Assembly (NCBI RefSeq): GCF_000524195.1
Contig: NW_020170387.1
Coordinates: 1,138,482 to 1,202,481 of the forward strand
DNA from: Echinococcus granulosus
Lineage: Eukaryota; Platyhelminthes; Cestoda; Cyclophyllidea; Taeniidae
Direction: 5' to 3'
DNA: 64,000 nucleotides
Each line of letters begins with the position of its first letter. Position 1 is the stretch's first letter. The notes beneath the pieces were generated by a model. That model worked only from the letters and a program-made list of their open reading frames with translations, ran no database searches and was not told the origin of the DNA. This document shows positions 1 to 12,455 of the stretch, in pieces. The translations under genes were made by a program, and so were the position numbers.

Positions 1-1473
1 TTCAACCAGCAATATCGCTTATTATATGATGTCCTGTTTTGGAGAGAGCTAAAAGACAAGCTTGGCCTATTTACCTATGATATTATGAAGCCTAAAAATC
101 ATCTAAGGAAAAGCACAAATTTGTATGTTGCCTTAATGTGAACATTTTTAGTTCACCTGTACAATAAAATAAAGAAATTCTTCACAAAATCAAAAAGCCT
201 TTGATGGTTAACTGTGATTCTGGTTTTTGCCAGCGGGATGGTTTCAAAATGACTATTTAAACAAAAGTAGGCTGGGATTCAGGCTGTTTGATGATGAGGA
301 TACCAGATACTTCTAATCATTAATCCGAAGCCTTGAGTTTATTCTTCCGAAGTCGCGTTACGACGAATCATCAGACCGCTTCACCGCTTGAAACAAGTGT
401 GATCCGGACAAGGCGATTGGGTATTCCCTCATGCATTTCGTTGGCCAACAATAACTGTAAAACCCCTGTTCCCTACTTTATTAATTGCCCAATTCGGCAT
501 TTCCCATGGTATCTTCCTCAAAAAGGGCGACTTTGGGATTTTATACTTATTTGGCATTTAATCTGTTTGTCTATCCGAGAATTGCGATGTTCGTTTAGTT
601 TTTAAAGGGCGGTAATTTAGGAACGCTACAGTGAATATCCACGGAGCTTTTGAAGATAGAAGTGGATTTCAGTTGCAGTACGACTTACCATGAGGCTTTG
701 AACCCGCTGACAAAACGAATGGACTTATTATTTCTGTCTGTTAAAGGCCTGTCTTAAGATAGTGCCAAATGGTACGTTCAAACTGACTTCAACATTTCAC
801 TCGTTTCCAATTCATTAAAAACTTCAACTTACTAACAGCCACTTCCTTAACTCATTTGCCGTTGCCTTTTATAGTGTACACAAACAAATTAATTGGAAAC
901 TACATACATGGATGCAGGGGAATGGAGGGGGCAATTTAGGACGAATGAACTTGTTACTGATGAAAAAATGTCAGGGTCTGAAAATTTTGACAACCGTATC
1001 TCTCTCAAATTGCAATTTGCTTAAGTTTAACGGACTTACTAATTGTTGAAAGATCCGCTCCTAATGTATTAAAAGTTCAGAATTAAATTTATTGGACAGA
1101 GTGAAGCTGATGATTTAAGACAAGCAGCATTCTACCGATAGCACCCAACAGTATTTCCGCTATATGCGAAGGGTGAGTGCGTTGGATGCCAGGAAATGGT
1201 TTGGGTTTGTTGTAAGCAATGTAACTTGAAAGTAAAGGCAAATTCACCTAAAAGTAGGCAAACTGGGAATAGACCTAATCCCTCTTCTTTTTTACTGCTG
1301 TTTATTCGAGATTCACCAGTTGCCTGTTGAGATGGTATGTAACCAGGAGGGCCACTGCTTGACATAATTACAACAACGGTTCACGCCTTTGCAGGAGGGA
1401 ACATTTGCATAGACAGCACAAATACCGGTTCTGAGTCAACTTCCATTTGTGACACAAAAGTTAAATTTCTTAC

Positions 1474-1573
1474 NNNNNNNNNNNNNNNNNNNNNNNNNNN
1501 NNNNNNNNNNNNNNNNNNNNNNNNNNNNNNNNNNNNNNNNNNNNNNNNNNNNNNNNNNNNNNNNNNNNNNNNN
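1474..1573. other. assembly gap (100 N)
   Basis: There are exactly 100 undetermined bases, the conventional placeholder for a scaffold gap of unknown size. Any feature spanning it cannot be trusted. Confidence 0.99.
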
Positions 1574-3754
1574 GTGATATTTGGCATTTCTCCTATTAGA
1601 AATATACAGTTAAGTGAATGTTTTACATCACTCTCAGAAGTGAAACTTTCATTGGATCGTTAAGAGGGTGCATCAAATGCTTGGACTAACGCATTTTTTG
1701 GACGGAAAACTACTCCATATGAGGTGGATGTCCACCTATTGACGACATTTAAGTGCAAAATGAGCAAAATTCCTGTTAAGGAGCGTTTTTAGAATGACTT
1801 TATTAGAAAAAAGGGCATTAAAAACGAAGGCTCTTCGTTCTTACTCGAATTACGGTAATTAACCCCATCATCACAAATGCAGGTCTTGACTCCCAAGCTA
1901 AATCCTTACGGATCGAGGGAGGGGAGAATCGGGGTGGGTCTTGGATGGCGGTCAGTTCACTTTCAACTTCCCTACAGTACACTACCTACTTAAAGAGGAA
2001 CATAGGGAAAACGATCATACGCTAAAGCCACTAAAGACCCAAGGAGATTGATTTGACAAAAACAGGTCGTTTGCCTCAATGAACTATGTTGGAGATTTTT
2101 TTCTTACATTATTAACTGAGGAAAACCTTTTTATAGGAACTATTGGATGATGAAGAACAATATCACATGTTAAATAAAAGTAGAAGCCAGAAGGAAATTT
2201 TTAGCTCTGTAGTGCGTAGGAAATGGACACCTTCTCGCGATTAGTCTCCAATCAGATGCAGGAAGGACTAAGTAAAGCAGGCAAATTGAGTGGAATAAAA
2301 GCAACAACAAGAACAAGAGCAAAAACTCACATACTTAAAATAAACGTGCTATTTTTAATGCCTTGCTATAGATGCCAAATGGTAACATTTAGGAGGAGTG
2401 CCGACAGCCTTCATTAGAAATACTTATGAAAATGCTCAACAGCTTCCTAGAATATCCCGGGGAGGGATGAGAGCCTTTGTTTAGGCGGAATAAGTCAACT
2501 TCTAATAGTGTTAGATGCTGAAGAGCGGAAGGTTCACTCTAGCATGGTGGTATTTACTGCGATGTTGATGAAAGAAAATAGAGATCTGTCGATCTTATGA
2601 ACAAGTTTTTTAAACGTCCCATCAATCAAATAAAATACCCACCGGTATTTATTGACCAATTAACATTAAAATTTGCCCAAAGATACAGAAGTCACAGCTT
2701 CTTAGAGGTCACTGCCTCAGGGAGGATGCGTCTCAGAGGTCAAGTGTCCAAATGGCTTATTGGTGTACGTCGAGTTTTCCTTTCTCACAAAAAACTCTTC
2801 CATCTTTTTAAATTTCAAATAAAACAAATGCCAGAAACTTTATTTTTATGATAGAGATCATGGTGAGATGCCACTGGAATAATTTTTACTTATCACCACA
2901 TTTTAGCGTCCCTTCAGCTTGACAGATGACTTTTACCCGACAAATCACGGAAATCCCTATCAAAAGTGACCAAAACATACTCGACATTTTTAAATGCTAA
3001 AATTACTTCTTTTAGGTTGAGCAACAAGTGGATTAGCCTAAATAAGGACTAGCTTCAATCAAACGAAGGAAAACTAAGCTCAAGCTGAAATGTTACAAAG
3101 TGAGATGTCGCCCGAATTACTTGCATTTGAGTTCGTTTTTTGTTGTTAAACTCGGTAAAAGAACAGAAAAATCAGTCTACATTCACCTAAGGCGAAAGAA
3201 GCGCGTTTGTGCAATTGTCTTGATTGCTTGATTTTACAAATGAATATTCGTAATGTTGCAAGATACTTATCCTTGGGGTTAATAACAGGCTAAGGAACAG
3301 GAAACAATGAAAAAACGGCTGCTTACTGTGCCTTGTCATTAAACAAGTTAATGTCAAATCAAGTCTTTAAGCATGAAAGTTGTTCAATGCATGATTGAAC
3401 TTTGCACGAACGACACTGCTGAAAATTTACAGCTACGGACCAATGTAAAAGCATAGTCAGATGAATTCTTCTTCCGGATTCAAATTTTATTTGTAAGAAA
3501 GAACTTTCAATTTGGTTGTAAATGGCATTGTAAACCGTTTCGAACTGAAAATGTTGGATTTTTGCGGGTAAACAAAGACTATCAGACCTTCTGCCTCTCT
3601 AACAGTCTCATTGTGATTCATCATGGTTATTTGTGCGCGCACCTTAATTCTCTATAAAAGGACTATTTTGGTGATTGCAATGCTGCCCTGAATGAATATT
3701 CATTAGGAAAGCAGATACTCACTGAGAAGATTCCATTTGGCTCTAGTTCAGTGG

Positions 3755-3870
3755 AATTTATCTACTATCCCTTTCTGCAAATGAGGGTACACTCGGATAC
3801 AACTGGCTTATGTCTACAATTCCGAACCTTGCTGCAGGAGAATTTATTAAATAACTATACCTTAAACACA
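3755..3870 (+). other. weak exon-like segment, unidentified
   Basis: A GGCTCTAG acceptor-like site is followed by a stretch open in two frames. One frame starts FSGIYLLSLSANEG and stops near 3850. The other runs to a good donor, ACAAG|GTAAGT, near 3870. Two overlapping open frames in a short stretch argue for caution. No homology is recognised. Confidence 0.15.
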
Positions 3871-6800
3871 AGGTAAGTGTAAAATATCAAGCCATTTTGC
3901 GGTTAAGCTAACAGACATTACTTTTTAGAGGCGGTCAACTAAGGAAATTAATAAAAGAATAACGCTTGAATTCATGCAAAAAGATCCACTTTATATTTGT
4001 TGTCCATGAAATTGTTTGAAAAGGCATCCATTTTGGCCAATTTCTTATCAAATGCTCTTAATGCAGTAAGCAGGTGAGAAAAGACCTTGGAAATGTTGAC
4101 TTATTAAAAGCCACTGATTACCGTTGTTTAACTTTTAAAACATTTCCTTGAATCATTGAAAACAGATGTTGCGTAGGAATGCAAAATGTAGGGCGGATTA
4201 TTGTTAATAATGATTCAAAGGTAGTTAACGAACAGTGAGGATGTTGAAACAGGTGCAAATTTATCGACACCTAGGCTACTTTGACCTACTGGTAGGATAA
4301 AACCAAGGGGAGATTTGGCGACGATTTTTCTCGTAATTTCAAAATATATACGTATAAAATGCTCGAAAGTAGCTTCCACTCAACAGTCGTGAACAAATTA
4401 ATCTCATGGCCGGCGAATGACCTTGTCAAGCTTTCTTCGTGTATTTTTGCACCCAGGACATCTTTGGGCGTGGGTCCAAACATACATATTGGTATAAAAG
4501 CACCCAAATGTAGTAATTTTTCTACTTAAGCAATCTTGTTTTTAGATGGGAGGTAACCATGGATGGGAAGCTAAGTCCTTTAAAAGCCATGCGGAATCAC
4601 GTTCTAATCATTATCTTTATTATGAAAGCACTGGTTTATCATTAACGCGATTTTCAAGTCCTTCAAGGAAGCTTATATTAAATCTGCAAGAGAAACCTAA
4701 AATCTGAACACTTTCGGCAAGCCCAAAGTGCAAAACAGATTTGATTCAGTGTCTCATTAGCGTCCTCTTATAAGCCTATACTTTGTCTTTAGTAGGAGGT
4801 GAAAATAATCTAGCAACTTGCTGAAACGCAGTCACACTGAATACGAAATGAGCTGTAAGTAGACTAATTAAACCATCAAATGGCGTATTTCGACATTTAA
4901 AGGAAGGTTTTGCGACCACTGCCCTAAAGGTACGCTACATAAATAGTGGTGTGCGTAGCTGAATGGCGTGGCCAAGGAAATTCCTATTCCCTATCACAAA
5001 TACTCTCTTTTTTGCATCTGGTGGGTACGTGACAATGTCTATTCCTCAAAAGAAATTTCTTGCATTTAAGTGTTCGTAATTAATCCTGCTTCAAAACAGG
5101 AACTGGTTTCCTTCTGCAGGCAGCGCCATGACTTCTCATTAATAATGGGCAATTCGTTACACTAAATTTTTTACGAATAAAACAAACGTCAAAACCAGAT
5201 ACCAAATGATGGATGAGAAGAATGCAAAATTATTTCCTGTACCGAAAATTTTGTCCAATTTGACGTGTGGATGAAGTGTTGGGTGGGGAAGCCATGACCT
5301 CAAGCAGAGGGCAATTTAAGGCATCGTTTAGCGAATAATAATAGGTGCAAGGTGAAAAAAATTCCACAAATTAATGAGTTAAATTCGGGTAAAATCAAAG
5401 CATTACATAAAATGTGACCTAGTTGCACCTTTTTTGACTAATTTGGGCAATAAAGAAATAACGGACAAAACAGTATTTAAATTGCAAATTTATTCTGTTC
5501 TATACGTAACACCGTTTTGGTTGTACGAATTTTGAGTAAAAGCACAGCTTTCCGCAGGTTGCTAAAAATTTTCAGCTGCAGTAATTTCGTGGGTAGCACA
5601 GTACTGCGTTGAAAATCAGGGATAATGTGGTTAAGTTAGTTTGATTACTGAAAAGCATGCAAAACCCATCACCAAACTCTTAAGTAGTCCTTTACTTCAC
5701 CTAACACACCAACGCAAAGCCAGTGCAGCCTTTATTTTCCACGAATCTTCCTGGTGGTCTAAGAACCCTTTAAAAAGGGCAAATTGGCGGTCAGCTGTAG
5801 CTTTAAATAGTAAAGTGATATAGTTTTACAAAGCTCGGTTGCTGCTTCGTAGCAATGAACGAAATATTATGAATGGCTGCTTGCATATAAATCCCGGAAG
5901 ATGAAATCTTCTTTGAAAGATCTCGAGGCTAAATTTTTTATTTTCTTTGCTAAGTTCGTGATTGATAATTTTAACCATTTTTCTAAGGATACAACATAAT
6001 TTTTCTGCATAAATTTGACAAAAGTAGGATTTCAAAATGACTCCAAAGATGCCCATAAGCGTAAAGCCTAAGTTAACAATTTTGAAGCATATTTCATAAT
6101 TTTAGCGTTGTCTTCAGTTTATAACGCTTTAAAGGGGTCAGCGTCACATCGGATAACCTAACTATTGTCCATTTCCAACACCAAATATCGCTATTTTCCG
6201 AAAGACAGTGAAGGCTCTGCTCCACGAAGAAATTTACATCAACATGAAGTGTTTTGCAGAAACGCCTGCTCCATCTCCAAGTGCCTTTTCAGTTATGCAG
6301 TGATGACTTCGCATTGCATATTTATAAGTTAGTGTGTACATGGTATGGGAAATACCTATAACTGAATAAATTTGGAAAAAGTAAAGTCCAACTTTAGCAT
6401 TAAAAAGGACGGACTTAGCCTTGCTAGAGTGCCGACACCCTTCAGTACGACCACAAAGTAAAGAGCGAGCTGAAAGGTCTATAATTACGCCAAAACCCCG
6501 TTGACACTTAAATAATCTTCGGCAAAATTTACGTAAAATTATAACTTTTCGGAATTTTACAAATTCTTTAAGTAAAGGTGAACGTAAGCAGTGTTTTAAA
6601 GGAAAGTATTCCAATTTTTTTCCTTTTTCGATCAGCATTACTTGGATCCACCTCTTTCCATTAAAATGAGTACTTCATGAAGGTATCATATCTTAATTCG
6701 CATACACCGAGCTTCTCTAGTGATTGAATGTCTTAGGTGGTGCTAAATTTAGTAGTTCCGCACACAAGAAATTCATTACAAGCTTAATTCTTTCTATGTT

Positions 6801-9800
6801 TGTAACCCCATCAACTTTTATCGGGACCTCGTTAGGACAGCAATGCCAGAAGCATAATCGGCGATGTCTTTGTAAATGTACATTAATGCATAGTTTGCTT
6901 GCAAAATGCATATTAATGGGCACTTAATCTGGCCTTTTCAAAGTAACTCAGAGGCTATAGGATGGTTTTACGATTGTGAGAAAAATGAGACATCGCACAT
7001 CCCCTTTGTTTTGATTAATCATTGCTATTTCTCTGAAACGCACAATCGAAAAATGTTTTTTTGGGGGGCTAAGTGCAACCAAGGCGACCAAGAAAGGAAC
7101 CACTGGTGTACACTGGAACGTGTTATCCTCTGTAGTATAAATACAACACAAGACACGAGGATATCCAAATCGCTACCATGCTATGAAATATCAGCAAACA
7201 CATGCCAAGGAGCTTTTATTTGAGGAACTGGTCTAAATTTTAACATTTTCGGTTGTACTAAAAGTTATTGCAAACCTATTCAGGAACGAAACGAGACCAC
7301 AACACCCAACAGTTTGATTCGTGAAGCCATTATGTCAATCAAGTAATATGAAAACCAAACTTTCACTGCTATCATGGAGATCAAAGCTTCTGGAGTCCAT
7401 GCACCAAGCAACGTTGACATCAGGTAGAAATTTGTTTATAAAATTTATTTTGTATTCTCTAATAATATTTTTTACACTGCCTCAAATCATCCTCTGATCA
7501 CGAAATGAACAGTAAAACCATTCAAATGTACCAACCATTTCCATGACAAATAATTCCAAAAAGTAATTATTTATAACAATTGAGATTATGAGTTTTATGT
7601 CTACCACACTGTAATAAGTTCAGCATTTATCTCTTTCTCCTTGGCCTTCATGCCCTTGGAACAAGTAGACAAGTTGGATGAGGACATATCTTGTTGAGCA
7701 GCCATCATGAAGGAAGTACATATATTTTGGGTCAGGCGTGTTCGAGAAATGTCTCCTCCTCGGGGATCGGTAGTGCCTGATCCGGCACGAAAATCACCTA
7801 AAAGGTACAAATCAACAAGCACGTGTTACAGCACAAGTCATAGGGTAATCGAGAATCCAAAGAGATCAGAGTTAAATATAAATCCTGGATTGCAGGCTAG
7901 GAGACTTAAATTCCTAGGCGATAGTAGTCATTCTCATTTTTAGATTAGGAAAAAGTTCTCTGCCGTGACAGTAAACCGTCATTTTACATTCACCTGCGAC
8001 TAACGAAAGTCAAACAGGGCGAAGCACGTTGTTCCAATTTTTGAAAATCTTAGGTCGACCCAACGATCTTGCTTCATGTTACACCTCTCTCAAAATGCAA
8101 AGTGGGCTTGAACTTCTTTTAACGGAAAAATCCTACACCATCACCACCACTTAAGAGAACTATTATATGCACTTAACTCTTACATATTTTTTCAGGAGCT
8201 CACTATTATAAGTAACTAATTTTTTGGTATGAGGGGCGAATTTTTCAATTTAGCATTGCAAAGTTGGTCCAAAAAAAATTGAGACATGTTCTCGAAACCA
8301 TGTTTTGCCATGTGACTCTAAATGTTAACGAGACACCGGAACGAATAAATTAATAAGGTGAGGAAATCCTTCTTCGTTACCTATTGAAGACGTCATCTAT
8401 GTACTGATTCTCTTTTCAGGTTAAACGTTGCTTGTCTTATGATTTGCAGTTGAACCAAGAATAAACTCCTCTTTCTGTTATAGAATCAGTGAGAAACAAA
8501 ATTAGGAGATTATTATATTTGTGCCTTTTAAATTGAGATTACGTCAAGGCCTCGATACATAAGTGGAAATAAATTTTGTCCTCTGGAACCTACAAGTCAC
8601 TTAAGTAACTATCCTCTGAATTGAACCTACAAAGCATTAGTCCTTGCCATAGAATATATCGTTACAAATCACGATATTAAGCCTGTAAAACAGGGGCATC
8701 AATTTGCAAAGATACAATTTGAAGCTGCCCTATCTGTTATTAACACATAATTTGTAGAAAAAGCTGGGGTAAGTAGTTATAATGCAGGTAAGAGATTCGG
8801 AGAAGTGCTTCACCCACCCGGATTGTTTAATCACTTCAGGCGATATCAATGGGTGCCTAAGCGTGAGGTTCCAGAAATAAATCACTAACCTACGAGCATG
8901 TTGGGATAATCATCCTATTGCCACTAGTTTTAGCAAAGCCCGGCTCTTATCTAGAAGCTCGTGACTTTCGTAGACAAAGACACACCAATAATATTGGTTC
9001 TCATATCATTAGAGAAATCGCACAAACTAAATGATTTAATGAAAAAAAGCTTTTGATTAGCTACCATGGGGGTTTCAGCATGCCCCTGATTCCCTGACTT
9101 TATCAATCATTCCCCGGTAAATCTGTATTACACGGATTATCCATCCATTCACAACTCATAATACCCTCATTCGAACAATTTCTCGAAATTTGTGCATGAG
9201 CTAACTGGTACATTTTTCAATCCTCTCGTCTAATTTACTGCCAGCAAAACCATCCACTGAAATATCTTGAAAATACATGATAAATAGCATGGATTTATGG
9301 AACTAGGTTACCACCTTTGTTCAATGTTCTACAATATGGCAATGAACTTCCGGGTCTTTGATAGACAGTGTACGGGGGTGAATTTAAAGTTTTATTTAGC
9401 GGATTTAGGTAGGTAATCAGCTAAATACGAAGTTACTCTTCTAACAAAATGAAACATAAACTGATCCTAAACGTATTAGGACCCGATGATGATTTTTTAA
9501 AAAGTCAATAAAATGGAATTTTATGATTGAAGTAGGAGCATATTTCTGTATATTTTAGTGGTTCTGCACAAATGGGAAGTTCGGGACCCAAGAAGCACAT
9601 TCATGGTAACTGCTTAGATGCAGAGCTGAACACGGCTAATTATTTTGATGACTTTATTTTGGAACTAAACGGTGGAGCGATTTTCCTATTCATGATGGAT
9701 GGTTACATTGTTGCCTTTTACACAGTGCACGCATAAGTTTGAAAACAGAACAATTAGGACGCAGTGCTGATGTCCAGATAACAAATATTTACCCGACCCA

Positions 9801-10831
9801 CATCAGATAGTGGACAAAAAATATGCACTGATGCATTCAAAGACACATGGATGCATTTTAGCAGTAAGAACGGTAGAAAAGGGAGGAAATCAAACCAAAT
9901 CAAAATCCCCTACAGATTTACATGTTACTTCAGTGTGTCTTATAAGTCCACATGATACAGAAATCTTATTTGCATGGTTAAATATAGGCACTTTAGGAAT
10001 GCATTGTGATTATTATTATCTACAGAATGTCTTCGCAATTTGATTTAATATGCAACCTACCTGAATGGCCGATCACTTTTGCCTGCTTGCTAAATTATCT
10101 CAAGACTGATATTTCTGATAAATATTGTAGCGCTTTTTGTTTTTTGACGCCTGCTGAATTTCAAACACAGATTACAATAGCTGAATTTGAGGAGATGCTT
10201 TGAAACCAAAAGCAAAGTCGTCGTCACGTATACAGCCAGGTGCAAAACTATACATCTAGTGTATATGGTACGGTTTTGTTTTCAGTTGATTCACACTGCA
10301 TCGGGAGCAATTAGACCTCAGAAGACTGCTTTGCATGCCAGCAGATTCGGTGATATGGGTTGGAGCATCTGAAGGCAAACGACTTCGATCTAAGCTCTTA
10401 AATGTGCTTTATTCACAGAAGTGTGGAAAGCCAATTCACACAAACACATGAAATTGCGTCAGGCCTCAAGCATGTTCGAATAATACTAATGTAAATCGGG
10501 AGGAGCTAGTAAAAATAATGCAAAGCTTCCCCTTGATAAAGGCAATTTCGTGCCATGCGATTATAAAACAGGGGAAGTGAATAAAGTCAGTGAATACTTT
10601 GGAATAGAAATGCATATTTTATCTAATAATAAACGAGAGCCTTAGCAAAAGGCGAATTTAGGAATCTTATACTAGAATTTAAGGCTCATTTTTTGGCCAT
10701 GTTAGGGTTCATAGATCACTTAAGCCTCACGTTAACAGTAAATAGGAATATATTTTAGATGAATGCTTTGAACAATTTGCCCATTACAACGCGGACTTAG
10801 CAGACGATGTTATATACATAACTGGTCACAT

Positions 10832-12046
10832 TTTATTTGTGCTTGTTGAGTATTCACTGAGAGATAACAGGAATAAGTGAATCTGGGACCTTATTCAGGT
10901 CGGGGCTAAGAGCAATGGTAGACAGTGAAAAGAGAATCTATCTAGAGTAAAAATCTCTGAAACCAGAAGATGAGCGTGGAGAGAAGGAGGGAGTTTCGTG
11001 GAGGATGGAAAGAAGGAGAGAAGAAGGGATGGCAGGAAGGTGAAAAGAAAGGAGAAAGAGAATGCTAGGAGAGGAAAATTACGTTCAAATGCAACTTCCT
11101 GAGTGTAGAAGTCCTGTGCATATGCTCGTCTGACCGACGGAAGTGATAACAGTAGCAGGATGGATAAAAGGCCTTCGCTGAATCAAGAAAACCTACAGGT
11201 TTGGTCCACATGGGATTTTCGAAATGGGAAGTGGAGAGAAGAGGTCAGAAAACACAATTTCTCGTGCCTCGATGGCCCATGCCGCCAGGGTTGGACCCAG
11301 AAAAAGCGGTAATCTATAAATACAGGCGAAGGACAGAGGTAGAGTGAGAGGAAAAGACACGAGGAAATAATTTACAAAAGTGAGAGGTGATAAATAGCAA
11401 CGCCGTACTGGCGTACACACGCGAGCGAGTACGCACACGCATAAGTCTATAAAAAAGTGTGCTGGTAATATTGAGGTTGCGCGAGACTTGGTCAAGACGG
11501 CGGTGAGGCGGAGTGGGCGCAGGAGAGGAAGGGGAAAGAGCGCAATAAAAGAGGGACAGGAGGGAGGAGAGAAGGAAGAGAAATTTGAAATAACATCGTA
11601 AAACCAGAAAAGAGTTTGGCTGCCTGAGTGAGAAGAGAAATAGATTAAATCAGTATTGGAAGATTCACAAGAATAAAGAATCAATCAAGATCGAAATTCA
11701 TCTCCAACATGCAGAGGACAAACAGCATGGATGCTAATATAGGGCGGAGAAAGATTCGTGGTCCCAGTAGACGGCTAGTCATACCCGGTGTGAGTCTAGA
11801 CTAACGATTTATAAATACCAAGCTTAAAAGGAGGAAGGAAGGGGGGATTTAGTGAGTGCGGGCTAAAGCGAAAGATAATGGGAGATTGCCATAATAATGT
11901 TTACATAAATATTCCTACACACGCAGACACACGGGTTTGGAAGAGGACGAGAGAGAAGACAGAGTGGAGTGAAGGGAGAAATCTGGAATTTGCTGGAACG
12001 CGGAAGCTAGGAGAAAACAGGGAAAGTCACTGAAGAAAGGTCGGTC
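10832..12046 (-). other. probable innexin 3' UTR, strongly strand-asymmetric
   Basis: This stretch directly follows the innexin stop codon on the minus strand. The plus strand is markedly purine-rich (runs such as gagaaggaggga and gaaagaaggagaga), especially at 10970-11070, 11220-11650 and 11820-12030. The transcript would therefore be pyrimidine-rich. A minus-strand AATAAA sits at 10837-10832, which would give a 3' UTR of about 1.2 kb. The UTR assignment is an inference from position. The 163-codon minus frame at 11193-11684 is best explained by this base bias, which removes stop codons, rather than by a gene. Confidence 0.5.
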
Positions 12047-12455
12047 CTAAACTGCCGAGGTGCCCCGATTAACGTTCTCGATGAAACGACTGAAATCCTC
12101 CTCGGTGCCTGTAATTTTGGCGTGGCGATAGTTGTTCCACAGAGTGGCAGTGACGTCGAGGGCGATAAGGTCACTCGAGGCGCGCGAGACGACCTGGAGG
12201 ATCAGGACTCCGTCGGGACCCAGATTGTTATTCACAAAGCGCGTGCAGTCGCGTTCCTCGGTGTTAGAGAGCTGGCGGATCGCCCGAATATATTGCTTGA
12301 TGTAGGCAATCCGTCGGACCGGCACCAATGTGTTAAAGGCCCACTGCAATGTGCTAAACGCGGTGAAGGCACCCAGGAGGAGAAACCAGAACCAGAGAAA
12401 GACGAAAATCTTCTCGACGAAGTAGTTGATTGGAAGTACGCATTGAAGAGTGTAG
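12047..12455 (-). CDS. innexin coding exon 3
   Basis: Encodes residues 264-399. It begins with YTLQCVLPINYF, which contains loop-2 Cys269 and the family-typical run into TM4, and it continues into an aromatic TM4 and a roughly 100-residue cytoplasmic tail ending RGTSAV. The acceptor is cccctcacag|C. Confidence 0.95.

Larger units (their letters stand above)
1..10831. other. anonymous AT-rich intergenic DNA
   Basis: I see no recognisable gene here. The open frames are short, AT-biased and without family motifs. The longest is about 134 codons on the minus strand at 6234-6638, and nothing in it resembles a known domain. No tRNA, rRNA or tandem array was found. A weak exon-like patch at about 3755-3870 and an assembly gap at 1474-1573 lie inside and are listed separately. 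Confidence 0.6.

Noticed and set aside
6234..6638. 134-codon minus-strand open frame
   Set aside because: Long for this composition but without a recognisable motif, splice-site context or poly(A) signal.
11193..11684. 163-codon minus-strand open frame
   Set aside because: The Ser/Leu/Phe/Pro-rich translation comes from a CT-rich strand that lacks stop codons. It lies in the probable innexin 3' UTR and has no domain.
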